A DNA stretch of 64,000 nucleotides, from NCBI RefSeq assembly GCF_030063445.1, contig NZ_JASITD010000010.1:1-64000 (forward strand), given 5' to 3'. The DNA is from Hymenobacter sp. H14-R3 (GTDB lineage Bacteria > Bacteroidota > Bacteroidia > Cytophagales > Hymenobacteraceae). Shown here piece by piece: positions 11,196 to 20,383 of this stretch. Each line of letters opens with the position of its first letter. Within the stretch, counting starts at the first letter, position 1. The notes beneath the pieces were generated by a model that saw only the letters and a program-made list of their open reading frames with translations, did not search any database and was not told the DNA's origin. The position numbers were made by a program, and so were the translations under genes.

Positions 11196-12110
11196 TTGAA
11201 TCCTTCCCACCTTTCGGAGGCCGCCGCGACGGCCGTAGTTTTTCCGGGCCAGGGCTCGCAGTTTCCGGGCATGGCCCGCGAACTGTTTGCGCAAAGTGAG
11301 GCCGCGCGCGCGCTGCTCACCCAGGCCAATGATATTCTGGGCTTCAACCTTACCAAGCTGATGTTTGAGGGCAGTGACGAGGACCTGCGCCGCACCGACG
11401 TAACGCAGCCAGCCGTGTTTGTGCACTCGGTGGCGCAGTTTGTGGCCCAGCCCGACCTGCAACCCGCCATGGTAGCGGGCCACTCGCTGGGCGAATTCTC
11501 GGCCCTGGTAGCGGCCGGTGTGCTCACCTTCGCCGATGCCCTGCCGCTGGTGGCGCGCCGCGCCCAGGCCATGCAAGCCGCCTGCGAGGAGCAGCCCGGC
11601 ACCATGGCCGCCATCCTGGGCCTGCCCGATGAAGCCGTGGAGCGCGGCTGCCAGGAGGTAGCCGCTGGGGGCGATATCGTGGTGGCTGCCAACTATAACT
11701 GCCCCGGCCAGCTCGTTATCTCGGGCTCCACGGCCGGCATTGCCAAGGCCTGTGAAGTGCTGAAAGCCGCCGGGGCCAAGCGTGCCCTGCCGCTACCAGT
11801 GGGCGGCGCGTTTCACTCGCCCCTGATGCAGTCGGCCCAAGCCGCGCTGGCCGAGGCCATCGAGCGCACCACCTTCTACCCTGCCCGCTGCCCCGTATAC
11901 CAGAACGTAGACGGCGCGCCGCACCGCGACCCCGCCGAAATAAAAGCCAACCTGCTGGCCCAGCTCACCTCCCCTGTGCGCTGGACGCAAAGCGTGCAGG
12001 CCATGTTCCGCGACGGTGCCACGCACTTCGTAGAGTGCGGCCCTGGTAAAGTGCTGCAAGGCCTAGTGAAGAAAATCGAGCCCACGGCCACGGCCGGCTC
12101 GGTAGGGTAG
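11196..12110 (+). CDS. fabD: Malonyl-CoA:acyl carrier protein transacylase
   Basis: Transfers malonyl from CoA to acyl carrier protein to supply fatty-acid synthase type II. FPGQGSQ at residues 16-22 is the family's N-terminal signature and GHSLGE at 95-100 contains the catalytic serine S97; the FHSP motif near residue 206 supplies the catalytic histidine. Length 304 aa is normal. The only start giving the full N-terminus is TTG 11196. No other fatty-acid gene is adjacent, so it stands alone between a terminator and a convergent hairpin. Confidence 0.96.
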   Translation: MNPSHLSEAAATAVVFPGQGSQFPGMARELFAQSEAARALLTQANDILGFNLTKLMFEGSDEDLRRTDVTQPAVFVHSVAQFVAQPDLQPAMVAGHSLGEFSALVAAGVLTFADALPLVARRAQAMQAACEEQPGTMAAILGLPDEAVERGCQEVAAGGDIVVAANYNCPGQLVISGSTAGIAKACEVLKAAGAKRALPLPVGGAFHSPLMQSAQAALAEAIERTTFYPARCPVYQNVDGAPHRDPAEIKANLLAQLTSPVRWTQSVQAMFRDGATHFVECGPGKVLQGLVKKIEPTATAGSVG

Positions 12111-12120
12111 TACTATTTCT

Positions 12121-12166
12121 AGGATTTGCGCAGAAGGGCTAAAAAACGCCCTTCTGCGCAAATCCT
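12121..12166. terminator. Perfect 19-bp inverted repeat between fabD and folK
   Basis: Arms 12121-12139 and 12148-12166 (AGGATTTGCGCAGAAGGGC and its exact complement) flank an 8-nt A-rich loop. The position suggests bidirectional termination. A short degenerate relic of a second repeat (CTACGAGCGAAGCACGACC, about 12199-12217) follows. Confidence 0.85.
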
Positions 12167-12251
12167 GAATTCATAAAAACCCTCATAACGTCTCGTGCCC
12201 TACGAGCGAAGCACGACCTTATCAAGGCTTTTCATAAAATAGTAGCCTGCA

Positions 12252-12737
12252 TCATAACCGCCTCACCTCCAGCATGTCCGGGCACGAGGCCAGTAGCTCG
12301 GCCACGGTGCGGTGCAGCACCGGGTGCACCAGCTGCGGGGCTACCTCGGCCAGCGGCACCAGCGCGAAGCGCCGGCCTTGTAGCGCCGGGTGCGGTACGG
12401 TAAGGTGCGGGCTATCAATGACTTCCTGCCCAAATAGCAGGATATCAACGTCGAGCGTGCGGGCGGCCCAGCGCACGAGGCGCTCGCGTTGCTGAAGCTG
12501 CTCGGCGGCCAGGCAGGCGGCGAGCAGGGTTGGGGCATCCAGCTCGGTTTCAATAGCCAATACCTGGTTGAGAAAGGCCGGCTGGTCCTCCACGCCCCAA
12601 GCCGCCGTTTCATAGAGCGACGAGGCCGCCGCGATGCGCCCCGCGGTGGCGGCCAGGTCGCGGCGTGCCTGCGCCAGGCGCGCCGGCCGGTCGCCCAGGT
12701 TACTACCTAACAGTAAGTAAGCTAACGTACTAACCAT
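12252..12737 (-). CDS. folK: 2-amino-4-hydroxy-6-hydroxymethyldihydropteridine diphosphokinase
   Basis: Pyrophosphorylates 6-hydroxymethyl-dihydropterin with ATP in folate synthesis. The family landmarks are present: LLLGSNLGD near the N-terminus (residues 8-16), the pterin-binding region ETAAWGVEDQPAFLNQV, the R-x3-W...R-T-L-D-V-D-I-L-L active-site strand containing the two Mg-binding aspartates, and the PHPALQGRRFALVPLAE loop. The 161-residue length is typical. Its ATG directly follows the TAA of the upstream alpha/beta-hydrolase gene, so the two are co-transcribed. Confidence 0.96.
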   Translation of the reverse strand: MVSTLAYLLLGSNLGDRPARLAQARRDLAATAGRIAAASSLYETAAWGVEDQPAFLNQVLAIETELDAPTLLAACLAAEQLQQRERLVRWAARTLDVDILLFGQEVIDSPHLTVPHPALQGRRFALVPLAEVAPQLVHPVLHRTVAELLASCPDMLEVRRL

Positions 12738-13592
12738 TTAATGGGCCGCAAAAAACGTCGCCGTGCGCTCGGCAATGAGCTGAACCTGGGGAGGCAATTC
12801 AGAGTTGGTCCACGGGTGCGTGCTGCCAAATACGTGGTTGGCCCCGGGCACTACCAGCACCTCGGCGGTGGGTTGGCCGGTGTGCAGCTGGTGCACGGCT
12901 GCCACGGGCACGGTTTCGTCGTGGTCGCCGTGGATAAGCAGCAGCGGCTGGCGCATAGCGGGCAGCAGGGCGGGTAGGTCGAGGCGGGCGGGGTTTTGGT
13001 AAAAATTTTCTACAATCTGGTAATACATGGGGAGTTGCTGGCCGGTGCGGGCGTTGGGCACTTGCAGCACGCCGTCGCGCTGCCACTGGGCCAGCACGGG
13101 GGCGGGCCAGCGCGGGTGCAGGTCGGCCACGGCGGCCCAGGTGGCCGCGGCAGTCACGCGCGGGTCCTCGGCGGCCTTGAGCAGCACCAGGGCCCCGCCC
13201 CGGCTGTGGCCCACCAGGTAGAGGCGGCGCAGGTTGAGAGCGGCGGGCGGCAGGGGCGTGGCCCCCGGCGTGTGCAGCGCATCGAGGAGCTGGCCCAGGT
13301 CGTCGAGCTCCAGGCTGAAATTGTTGCGGCCGAACGCCTCCAGGTCTTCCAAATCGCCGGAGCCGCCCACCACCACACCGTTGTGCGACAGGTTAATCTT
13401 AATAAATACAAACCCCTTTTCGGCGAAGAACCGGCCCAGCAGCCCGAAGTGGCCCCAGTCCTTGAACCCCTTGAAACCGTGCACGAACACTACCACGGGC
13501 TGGGGCTGGCCGGTGGGCTGGTAGGTGGCATCGGCGGCAAATTGCCGGCCGTGCGAAGGGCCGGTAAGCGTAAAATCGACGGTGGTCAGCAT
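12738..13592 (-). CDS. Alpha/beta hydrolase (dienelactone hydrolase-like)
   Basis: A 284-residue soluble serine hydrolase. The oxyanion-hole segment FVHGFKG lies at residues 36-42, the nucleophile elbow is GHSRGG (128-133, S130), and the acid and histidine are expected in LLLIHGDHDETV and GANHVFG near the C-terminus. Homologues are annotated variously as dienelactone hydrolase, prolyl oligopeptidase or acyl esterase, so the substrate is unknown. The frame stays open upstream to 13910, but the ATG at 13592 is favoured because the fold starts there and the upstream stretch overlaps the polyprenyl synthase gene in antisense. A TACCTTAG box ends 4 nt before this ATG, implying a leaderless message. 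It directly abuts folK. Confidence 0.88.
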   Translation of the reverse strand: MLTTVDFTLTGPSHGRQFAADATYQPTGQPQPVVVFVHGFKGFKDWGHFGLLGRFFAEKGFVFIKINLSHNGVVVGGSGDLEDLEAFGRNNFSLELDDLGQLLDALHTPGATPLPPAALNLRRLYLVGHSRGGALVLLKAAEDPRVTAAATWAAVADLHPRWPAPVLAQWQRDGVLQVPNARTGQQLPMYYQIVENFYQNPARLDLPALLPAMRQPLLLIHGDHDETVPVAAVHQLHTGQPTAEVLVVPGANHVFGSTHPWTNSELPPQVQLIAERTATFFAAH

Positions 13593-13625
13593 GGGGCTAA
13601 GGTAGGCAGTGCGGCCCGGCTGCCG

Positions 13626-13633
13626 TATTATTG
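13626..13633 (+). promoter_or_regulatory. -7 element, polyprenyl synthase promoter
   Basis: TATTATTG matches TAnnTTTG at seven of eight positions and ends 7 nt before the ATG, which would give a leaderless or nearly leaderless transcript. Confidence 0.5.
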
Positions 13634-13640
13634 CGCCCGC

Positions 13641-14630
13641 ATGGCAAACCCCCTCGACCAGATTCAGGCTCCTATTGCGGCCGAGATGGCCGAGTTCGAA
13701 GTCAAGTTTCGGCAGTCGATGCAGACCAAGGTGCTGCTGCTGGATAAGATAATGGGCTACATCGTGCGGCGCAAGGGCAAGCAGGTGCGGCCGATGTTCG
13801 TGTTCCTGACTGCCCGCGCCAGCGCCGCCGACCCCACCGCCCCACTGCCCGAAGCCGTGTTCCGGGGCGCGGCCCTCATCGAGCTGCTGCACACCGCTAC
13901 GCTGGTGCACGACGACGTGGTGGACGAAAGCAACTACCGCCGCGGCTTCTTCTCCATCAACGCCCTGTGGAAGAATAAGATAGCTGTGCTGGTGGGCGAT
14001 TACCTACTGAGCCGGGGCCTGCTGCTATCGTTGGAAAACGACGACTTCGACCTGCTCAAAATCGTGAGCAACGCCGTGAAGGAGCTGAGCGAAGGCGAGC
14101 TGCTGCAAATTGAAAAGGCGCGCCGCCTCGATATTACGGAGGATGTTTACTTCGACATTATTCGCCAGAAAACGGCCTCGCTCATTGCCTCCTGCACGGC
14201 CGTGGGCGCGGCCGCGGCCGGGGCTGATAAGGCCACTATTGAGCGCGCCCGGCTTTTTGGCGAGAAAGTGGGCATGGCGTTTCAGATAAAAGACGACCTG
14301 TTTGACTACGGCACGGCCGAAATTGGCAAGCCAGTAGGCATCGATATCAAAGAAAAAAAGATGACGCTGCCGCTTATTTACGCCCTGCAAAAAGCCAGCT
14401 GGCTGGATAAGCGCCGCGTTATTTTCAACGTGAAAAACAACGCCGGCCACCGCGACCGCGTGCAACAGGTGATTGACTTCGTAAAGCAATCGGGCGGCCT
14501 CGACTACGCCATCCAAACCATGGAGCGCTACCGCGACGAGGCCCTGGAAATCCTGCGCGAGTTCCCCGCCTCCGAAGCCCGCGACTCGTTGGAAACGCTG
14601 ATTAACTACACGATAGAGCGGGAGAAGTAG
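13641..14630 (+). CDS. Long-chain (all-trans) polyprenyl diphosphate synthase
   Basis: Condenses isopentenyl diphosphate units to make the long prenyl chain of menaquinone. Both aspartate-rich motifs are visible: DDVVD at 91-95 (within HTATLVHDDVVDES) and DDLFD at 218-222; GKQVRP at 46-51 binds diphosphate. The 329-residue length and the HTATLVHDD context match the octaprenyl/heptaprenyl (IspB/HepT-like) group; exact chain length cannot be read from sequence. The real start is ATG 13641; the longer open frame to 12996 is antisense to the hydrolase. Confidence 0.94.
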   Translation: MANPLDQIQAPIAAEMAEFEVKFRQSMQTKVLLLDKIMGYIVRRKGKQVRPMFVFLTARASAADPTAPLPEAVFRGAALIELLHTATLVHDDVVDESNYRRGFFSINALWKNKIAVLVGDYLLSRGLLLSLENDDFDLLKIVSNAVKELSEGELLQIEKARRLDITEDVYFDIIRQKTASLIASCTAVGAAAAGADKATIERARLFGEKVGMAFQIKDDLFDYGTAEIGKPVGIDIKEKKMTLPLIYALQKASWLDKRRVIFNVKNNAGHRDRVQQVIDFVKQSGGLDYAIQTMERYRDEALEILREFPASEARDSLETLINYTIEREK

Positions 14631-14729
14631 CGCGAAGTTTCCACTTCGTGCGCGAGCGTAGCGAGCATGCTAGTCGGCGTGGCCGGGCCTACTCGCTGCG
14701 CTCGTGCACGAAGCAGCGCTTCGCGCTAC
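14627..14729. repeat. 38-bp imperfect inverted repeat (REP-like) at convergent junction
   Basis: The arms 14627-14665 and 14693-14729 both read GTAGCGCGAAG...CTTCGTGC.CGAGCG.AGCGAG when one is complemented, with a handful of mismatches. It lies between the polyprenyl synthase and M23 genes. The inner string GAGCG.AGCGAGCATGC also occurs in the element at 51994-52086, showing that these repeats are related. Confidence 0.8.
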
Positions 14730-15406
14730 ATCAACACCAACATTGGGTCGGGGCACAGCGCGGCCCAATACGCTCGCTCGCGCGGCGCGGCCACACCCGG
14801 AAAATCGCCCATTCTCCCCTGCATATCAGCGAGTAGCTGGAAATGCAGGTGCGGGGGCCAGTCGCCGTTTTCGGGGTAGGGGCCCACGTGGGCGAACACC
14901 TGCCTAGCGGCCAGCGTCTGCCCGGCGCGCAGCCCGGCCAGGTCGGTGCGGGTGAGATGGCCGTAGAGGCTGTAAAAGGTAACACCTTCTACATCATGCT
15001 GTAAGATAATGGTGGGGCCGTAGTCGCCGAAATTATCGTTGTCGGCCAGGCTGTGCACTACGGCGGGCAGCGGCGCGGCCACGGCCGTGCCAGCCGGCAC
15101 CCACACATCGACGCCCAGGTGCAGGGAGCGCGGCTCGGTGGCCGCCTCAAAATGCGCGCTGCGGCGGTAGATAACCCGGTTTTCGAGGTAGCCGCCGATG
15201 CCGACGGTGGCGTACTGCTCACGCAGCATAGCGTGCACCAATTCAGCAAAGGCCGCTGTGTCGCGCAGGCGCTCGGGGTGGGTGAGGCGGGGGTTGGCGG
15301 CGGTGAAATTGAGCTGGGCCACGCCGGGGGCGGTGAGCGGGTAGGCGGGCAGCACGGGCGCAAACGCGGCCCGGTGCCGGGCCAGTAAAGTGGGTAAATC
15401 GGTCAT
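14726..15406 (-). CDS. M23-family metallopeptidase (LytM fold)
   Basis: A 226-residue protein whose C-terminal half is a peptidase M23 domain with all zinc ligands: H96 and D100 in HLGVD, H150 in YGHL, and HLH at 186-188. An active enzyme is therefore expected, of the type that cuts peptide cross-links in peptidoglycan. No signal peptide is evident in the N-terminal 90 residues, which is unusual for a wall hydrolase. It may act inside the cell or on another substrate. It is divergent from the PaaE-like reductase gene. Confidence 0.88.
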   Translation of the reverse strand: MTDLPTLLARHRAAFAPVLPAYPLTAPGVAQLNFTAANPRLTHPERLRDTAAFAELVHAMLREQYATVGIGGYLENRVIYRRSAHFEAATEPRSLHLGVDVWVPAGTAVAAPLPAVVHSLADNDNFGDYGPTIILQHDVEGVTFYSLYGHLTRTDLAGLRAGQTLAARQVFAHVGPYPENGDWPPHLHFQLLADMQGRMGDFPGVAAPRERAYWAALCPDPMLVLM

Positions 15407-15491
15407 AGGTGAAACGAAGCTAGCGCCGGCCGGTTAAACGTTTACCCCGCCTAAATGCGGGCAGCCCGGGCTTTGCGCGCCGCGCCTGCCG

Positions 15492-15499
15492 TAAATTTG
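15492..15499 (+). promoter_or_regulatory. -7 element of the reductase gene
   Basis: TAAATTTG matches the Bacteroidota consensus and ends 22 nt before the ATG at 15522. Confidence 0.6.
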
Positions 15500-15521
15500 G
15501 GGCCTTATCCAACTCTGCCTT

Positions 15522-16619
15522 ATGTCGTCGTACCTGACGCTCACCGTCGTTGCCCTCACCCAGGAAACCCCTGATACCGTTACCATTCACTTGCAGCGGC
15601 CCGATGGCCAGAAAGTGCCCAGCAAGCCCGGCCAGTTTTTGACCCTGCTGGTGCCCTGCGGCCCGGCTGGCGGCAAGCCCGAGCGCCGTGCCTACTCGCT
15701 CAGCAGCACGCCCGCCGAGGCCCCGCGCCTGTCCGTGACAGTGAAGCGCGTGATGGGCGGCCTGGTAAGCAATTATCTGCTTGATAATGTGAAAGTTGGC
15801 CAGCAGTATGAGGTGATGCCGCCGCTGGGTAACTTTGTGGTGCAGCCTGCCGCCAAGGCGGCGCGCTCGCTGGTGCTCATTGGGGCCGGCTCGGGCATTA
15901 CGCCCCTCATGAGCATGCTGAAAGCCGTGCTGGCCGAGGAGCCCCAGAGCCACGTGCTGCTCATTTATGGCAACCGTAACGAGGAGACGGTTATCTTCCA
16001 AAAGCAGCTTACTGACCTGGAAGCCAGCAGCCGCGGCCGCCTGCAAGTCGAGCACGTGTACAGCCAACCGCTGCGCGCCGCGGGTGCGCACCAGCACACC
16101 GGCCGCCTCAACCGCACCACTATTTTGCGGGTCCTGGAGCAGCGCCACCAGTTTCCGGCCCCGCAGGCCGAGTACTACATCTGCGGGCCCGAGGGCCTGA
16201 TGGCCGAGGCCCAGGCCGCCCTGGAGCTGCTGAGTGTGCCCGCCAGCCGCGTGCGCCGCGAGAGCTTCGTGGCCGCGGCCGACGCGGCCGAAACCGGCGA
16301 CGCGCACGGCGATACCCTCACTGGTAGTGACGATGGCAAAGTGACCGACCGCGCCGTAACCATTCTCTACGAAGGCAGTGAATACAAGCTGGTGGTGCCC
16401 GCCAAGCAAACTATTCTCGACGCCGCCCTCGATGCCGACATCGACCTGCCCTACTCGTGCCAGGCGGGCGTGTGCACGGCCTGCCGGGGCAAGTGCCTCA
16501 GCGGCAAGGTGCACCTCGACGAGCGCGAGGGTCTGTCGGATGCTGAGCTGGCCAAGGGCTACATCCTCACCTGTGTAGCGCACCCGCTCACGGCCGATGT
16601 GGTAATTGAAATCGATTGA
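15522..16619 (+). CDS. PaaE/HmpF-like ferredoxin-NADP(H) reductase with 2Fe-2S domain
   Basis: A 365-residue three-domain electron-transfer flavoprotein. Residues 1-105 form the FAD-binding barrel (RAYSLSS is the FAD motif); about 110-240 form the NAD(P)H domain beginning with LIGAGSGITP; the C-terminus is a plant-type ferredoxin with C313, C318, C321 and C351 (SCQAGVCTAC ... LTC). This order matches the PaaE reductase of phenylacetyl-CoA epoxidase, but no paaABCD genes are nearby. In Bacteroidota such stand-alone copies are common and their partner is usually unknown. Confidence 0.92.
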   Translation: MSSYLTLTVVALTQETPDTVTIHLQRPDGQKVPSKPGQFLTLLVPCGPAGGKPERRAYSLSSTPAEAPRLSVTVKRVMGGLVSNYLLDNVKVGQQYEVMPPLGNFVVQPAAKAARSLVLIGAGSGITPLMSMLKAVLAEEPQSHVLLIYGNRNEETVIFQKQLTDLEASSRGRLQVEHVYSQPLRAAGAHQHTGRLNRTTILRVLEQRHQFPAPQAEYYICGPEGLMAEAQAALELLSVPASRVRRESFVAAADAAETGDAHGDTLTGSDDGKVTDRAVTILYEGSEYKLVVPAKQTILDAALDADIDLPYSCQAGVCTACRGKCLSGKVHLDEREGLSDAELAKGYILTCVAHPLTADVVIEID

Positions 16620-16714
16620 TAGCCAACGCATAAGCGTCGGAGATATAGTGGGTCTCGGTGTTCGGTAATAAGATTACCCGGGCGGCTGAAAATTATTTGC
16701 GTAACTTGTTTGCT

Positions 16715-18463
16715 ATGGTGTTTTCTGAGTTTGATACCCCAGCCGCTTCGCTGGCCACCGATACTGCCCGCCCGCCCCGCCACTACCTGCCCGAGGACTT
16801 TTACGTGACCGACTGGGCCGCACTGGAACCGTTTTTTCAGGAACTGGCGCACCGCGACCTGGCCGATGCCGGGGCGCTGGAGCGCTGGCTGCTCGACCGC
16901 TCCGAGCTGGAGTCGGTGCTGAGCGAGGACTTGGCTTGGCGCTACATCCGCATGACCTGCGACACCCAGGACGGCGGCCGCGCCGAGGCGTTCCAGTTCT
17001 TCGTGCAGGAAGTGGAGCCCCTTACCGCGCCCTACGACCACGCCCTCAACGAGAAGCTGCTGACTAGCCCCTACCTACCGGAACTGGATGGCAGTCGCTA
17101 CGGCGTGTTTCTGCGTTCGGTGCGCCGGGCGTCGGAAATATACCGGGAGGAAAATATTGCCCTCAAAACCGACATCTCGACCAAGCAGCAGCAGTACGCC
17201 GCCACTGCGGGCGCCATGACGGTAACCCTTGACGGCGAGGAGATTACGCTACCCCGCGCCGCCGACCGCCTCAAAAGCCTGAGCCGCCCCGTGCGTGAGC
17301 AGGCTTGGCGCGCCGTGCAGGCCCGTCGCATGCAGGATAGCCAGCCCCTCGACCAGCTTTTTACCGAGTTGGTGCAACTGCGCCACCAGGTAGCGCTGAA
17401 CGCGGGCTTTGTCAACTTCCGCGACTACATGTTTGCTGCGCTGGGGCGCTTCGACTACACGGCCGAGGACTGCTTCGACTTTCACGCGGCCATTGGGGCC
17501 ACGGTAGTGCCGCTCATCAACGAGTTTGATGAGGCACGCCGCCAAGCCCTGAAGCTGCCCGCCCTGCGCCCCTGGGACCTCGATGTGGACCCCAGCGGCC
17601 AGCCGCCGCTGCACCCCTTCACCACCGGGGCCGAGCTGCTCGACAAGACCATCACCGTCTTTGAGCACCTCAACCCTTTCTTGGGCGATTGCCTGCGCAC
17701 CATGCGCCAGATGGGTCACCTCGACCTCGAAAGCCGCAAGGGCAAGGCCCCCGGCGGCTACAACTACCCGCTGGACGAAACGGGTGTGCCATTTATTTTC
17801 ATGAATGCCACCTCGTCGCTGCGCGATGTGGTGACCATGCTGCACGAGGGCGGCCACGCCGTGCATTCGTTTCTCACGCGCCGCCTGCCGCTTTCGGCCG
17901 ACAAGCACCCGCCGTCGGAGGTAGCCGAACTGGCCTCCATGAGCATGGAGCTGATGAGCATGGACCACTGGGACGTGTTCTTCCAAGACCCCGCCGACCT
18001 GCGCCGCGCCAAGAAAACCCACCTCGAAAGTGTGCTCGAAACCTTTCCCTGGGTGGCTACCATCGACAAGTTTCAGCACTGGGTGTACGAAAACCCCGGC
18101 CACACTGAAGCCCAACGCCACCAGCGCTGGACCGAGATTTTCCAGCACTTCAACCAGCGCACCGTAAGCTGGAACGGCCTGGAGCAGTTCCGGCCCTACC
18201 TCTGGCAGAAGCAGTTGCACCTCTACGAAGTGCCATTTTACTACATCGAGTACGCCATGGCGCAGCTCGGGGCCATTGCCATGTGGCGCAATTTCCGGCA
18301 AGACCCCGCCGCCGCGCTGGCGGGCTACCAGCGCGCGCTGGCGCTGGGCTACACCGTGCCCATCGGCGAGGTGTACGCGGCGGCTGGCATCCGCTTTGAT
18401 TTCAGCACCGAGTACCTGCGCCAACTGGCCGACTTTGTGCGTGAGGAAATGGCGGCGCTGTAA
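16715..18463 (+). CDS. M3-family oligoendopeptidase (PepF-like)
   Basis: A 582-residue cytoplasmic zinc metallopeptidase that cleaves oligopeptides. The zinc motif HEGGH spans residues 377-381, with the third ligand expected in ELASMSMELMSMD some 25 residues later. Most of the chain is helical, as in the M3 clamshell fold, and the length matches bacterial oligoendopeptidase F. The frame is open to a GTG at 16658, but the ATG at 16715 gives the usual short N-terminus. It is monocistronic, ending at a repeat-rich convergent junction. Confidence 0.93.
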   Translation: MVFSEFDTPAASLATDTARPPRHYLPEDFYVTDWAALEPFFQELAHRDLADAGALERWLLDRSELESVLSEDLAWRYIRMTCDTQDGGRAEAFQFFVQEVEPLTAPYDHALNEKLLTSPYLPELDGSRYGVFLRSVRRASEIYREENIALKTDISTKQQQYAATAGAMTVTLDGEEITLPRAADRLKSLSRPVREQAWRAVQARRMQDSQPLDQLFTELVQLRHQVALNAGFVNFRDYMFAALGRFDYTAEDCFDFHAAIGATVVPLINEFDEARRQALKLPALRPWDLDVDPSGQPPLHPFTTGAELLDKTITVFEHLNPFLGDCLRTMRQMGHLDLESRKGKAPGGYNYPLDETGVPFIFMNATSSLRDVVTMLHEGGHAVHSFLTRRLPLSADKHPPSEVAELASMSMELMSMDHWDVFFQDPADLRRAKKTHLESVLETFPWVATIDKFQHWVYENPGHTEAQRHQRWTEIFQHFNQRTVSWNGLEQFRPYLWQKQLHLYEVPFYYIEYAMAQLGAIAMWRNFRQDPAAALAGYQRALALGYTVPIGEVYAAAGIRFDFSTEYLRQLADFVREEMAAL

Positions 18464-18499
18464 TTCGTTAGTTACTAGTAAGTTGCTCCGATTATTGAC

Positions 18500-18697
18500 C
18501 TCGGTTACGTGCTCCGGTCCGACGGCGAAGCCGTCCGACCGGTTGACGGATGCGCCGCTTGGCTAGTCGTTCAGCTACCGCTCACGCGAAAGCTAGTCCG
18601 ACGGCGGAGCCGTTGGACTGGCGCACGTAACCGAACCTGGAGAGTATCCAGACGCAAAAATGCCCGGCCGAATACCGGGCATTTTTGCGTCTGGATA
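18500..18697. repeat. Nested inverted repeats and terminator between pepF-like and DUF4139 genes
   Basis: This gap holds three superposed palindromes. CGGTTACGTGC near 18502 pairs with GCACGTAACCG near 18623. Two small hairpins built on GTCCGACGGC..GCCGT (about 18517-18541 and 18596-18620) sit inside. A perfect 23-bp stem (18645-18667 with 18675-18697, core CGCAAAAATGCCCGG) follows and serves as the terminator for both convergent genes. Confidence 0.85.
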
Positions 18698-18703
18698 AGT
18701 AGA

Positions 18704-20272
18704 CTACCGAAATTTCGGGTTGGAAATCCGAACCTCGTGGTTGATGATTTCCACTTTTTTATCCTTTGGGTAATCGACCTGAAAGCTGAAACGCAGCCGC
18801 TGGCTGGCCCCGGAGACCAGGGGCAATACCCAGGTGAGCTTGCCGCTGCGCTCGTCGAGCTGGGCCCCGCTGGTTTCGAGCACTTTGACACTGATTTCTT
18901 TTTCCTCGGACACCGGCACCTGGTCCAGAATGCGCAGGCGTACGGCTTCGGGGTGGCGGTTGCGCACGTTTAGCTCGTAGGTAAGGCGCACGCGGCGCTT
19001 GTCGCTGAAGGGCACGTTGCCGCTGAAGTCTTCGAGCTTGGCGCGGCCCACTACCAGTTGGTCGTCGTGGCCCAGGGCTACTTCCAACGAGTCGTTGTAG
19101 GCGCGGTCATTCAGCTCCGTAGTGCCTACGTAAGCCCCCTGGTGGTAAACATTAGCCTCGCTGGGGAGCTGCAATCCCTCCCAACCTGCCACCTTGGCTT
19201 GCAGGAATACGTTTTCCGACAGGCGCGGGATGGCCAGGTACTCGGGGCTGGCCGCCAGCCGCACGGCGGGCAGCGTGAGCTCGCGCCGCTTGCCAGCGGC
19301 CAGGGTTACGGGCTGCGGCACCTCGTAGCGCGTGCTTTGGGCCACCTGCACCGGGCGGCCCTTGGCAGTGCCTTTGACTACAAACTCATCAACGCGGCCC
19401 TCGCCAACGTGGTCGCCGCCCGTAAAATCAAGGGCCCAGGGCGAAAGGCTGGGCCGCGATACATCGTCGGCTACCACATGGCGCATTAGTACCAGGCGCA
19501 CCTGCTGCCAGGGCAGGCCCGTGCGGTTGCTCACCAAGCCGTGCGTCACGAACTGAAGCTCCCGGCCGGTAGCATTGGCCCGAATGTCGAGTTTGGGAAA
19601 CCAGGGCGACCGGCTTTTCACGTAGTAATGTATCGTGAGGGGCACCGTGAGGGGGCGGGCCGCCCGCACCAGCAGCACCTGGTGGTCGTTGGTGCCGGTT
19701 TCGGAGGCGCGGGAGCGCACCAGGTCGGCCTGCGCTTTCAATAAGCCAAGGCGGTTTTGCAAGCGGTTAGTTTCCAGTTGAATAGCGGACAGGCGGGTGC
19801 GCATGAGGGCCGCGCCTTTTTGCACCTCGGCGCTCCAATTGGCTTGCGTGCCCGTGGGCAGGGTTTGGTTGGCCAGCAGGAAGGACTTCTCTTGCTGAAG
19901 CCCTTGCAGCTCGCCCTCGGTGGTAAGTCTTTCGGCTTCGGCGCGGGCCAGGCTATCCGCGGCCGTTTGGTTGATGATGACCGGCGTAGTAATGGGGTTG
20001 TCCTCTTCTTCTACCGAAAGCAGCTCGGCCCCGTCGCCCAGTTGCACCTCCAGGGTTTGGTTATCCAGGCGAGGAGATAGATTACTCACAACCAGCCGGT
20101 TGATGCCGGTGGCTAGCGTTACGGAGGCTTGGTGTTCCAGCGCGGTACCGTTCAGGTACACCGTTACGGTGGTGAGGGCAGGCTTAACGGTGAGGGTAGG
20201 CGGTGTCGTTTGGGCGGCCCCGTTTAACGTTGCGAATAAGCCCGGTAAAAGCAAAAAGTAGCGGAAGGACAT
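18704..20272 (-). CDS. DUF4139 / mucoidy-inhibitor MuiA-family secreted protein
   Basis: A 522-residue protein with a signal peptide of about 21 residues (ends GAAQ). The N-terminal region ([18 protein letters not shown] ...) and the C-terminal half ([23 protein letters not shown] ... ending in an Ig-like domain) match the DUF4140/DUF4139 architecture, with a short coiled-coil (about 115-190) between. Function of the family is not known; it is probably periplasmic. The open frame extends upstream to 20446, but the ATG at 20272 starts the signal peptide. The minus-strand CACCTTTG 38 bp upstream is a probable promoter. Confidence 0.88.
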   Translation of the reverse strand: MSFRYFLLLPGLFATLNGAAQTTPPTLTVKPALTTVTVYLNGTALEHQASVTLATGINRLVVSNLSPRLDNQTLEVQLGDGAELLSVEEEDNPITTPVIINQTAADSLARAEAERLTTEGELQGLQQEKSFLLANQTLPTGTQANWSAEVQKGAALMRTRLSAIQLETNRLQNRLGLLKAQADLVRSRASETGTNDHQVLLVRAARPLTVPLTIHYYVKSRSPWFPKLDIRANATGRELQFVTHGLVSNRTGLPWQQVRLVLMRHVVADDVSRPSLSPWALDFTGGDHVGEGRVDEFVVKGTAKGRPVQVAQSTRYEVPQPVTLAAGKRRELTLPAVRLAASPEYLAIPRLSENVFLQAKVAGWEGLQLPSEANVYHQGAYVGTTELNDRAYNDSLEVALGHDDQLVVGRAKLEDFSGNVPFSDKRRVRLTYELNVRNRHPEAVRLRILDQVPVSEEKEISVKVLETSGAQLDERSGKLTWVLPLVSGASQRLRFSFQVDYPKDKKVEIINHEVRISNPKFR

Positions 20273-20367
20273 AGGAATGAAGTAAGCCCAGCAGCGCGTG
20301 CCAAGCCCGCAAAGGTGCACCACGCCAAGCCCACCCGAAAAGCTTGGCCGCGCTTTAGTCGCCGAAG

Positions 20368-20375
20368 TACCTTTG
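20368..20375 (+). promoter_or_regulatory. -7 element of dut
   Basis: A perfect TACCTTTG ends 8 nt before the dut ATG, so the transcript would have a leader of only a few nucleotides. A TTG lies 21 nt upstream, compatible with the -33 element. Confidence 0.7.
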
Positions 20376-20383
20376 CGGCCCTT

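Noticed and set aside
15522-16619. Phenylacetate degradation cluster
   Set aside because: Only the reductase-like gene is present; no paaABCD, paaG or paaK neighbours.
15420-16631. 403-codon minus-strand frame
   Set aside because: Antisense to the PaaE-like reductase with all cofactor motifs on the plus strand.
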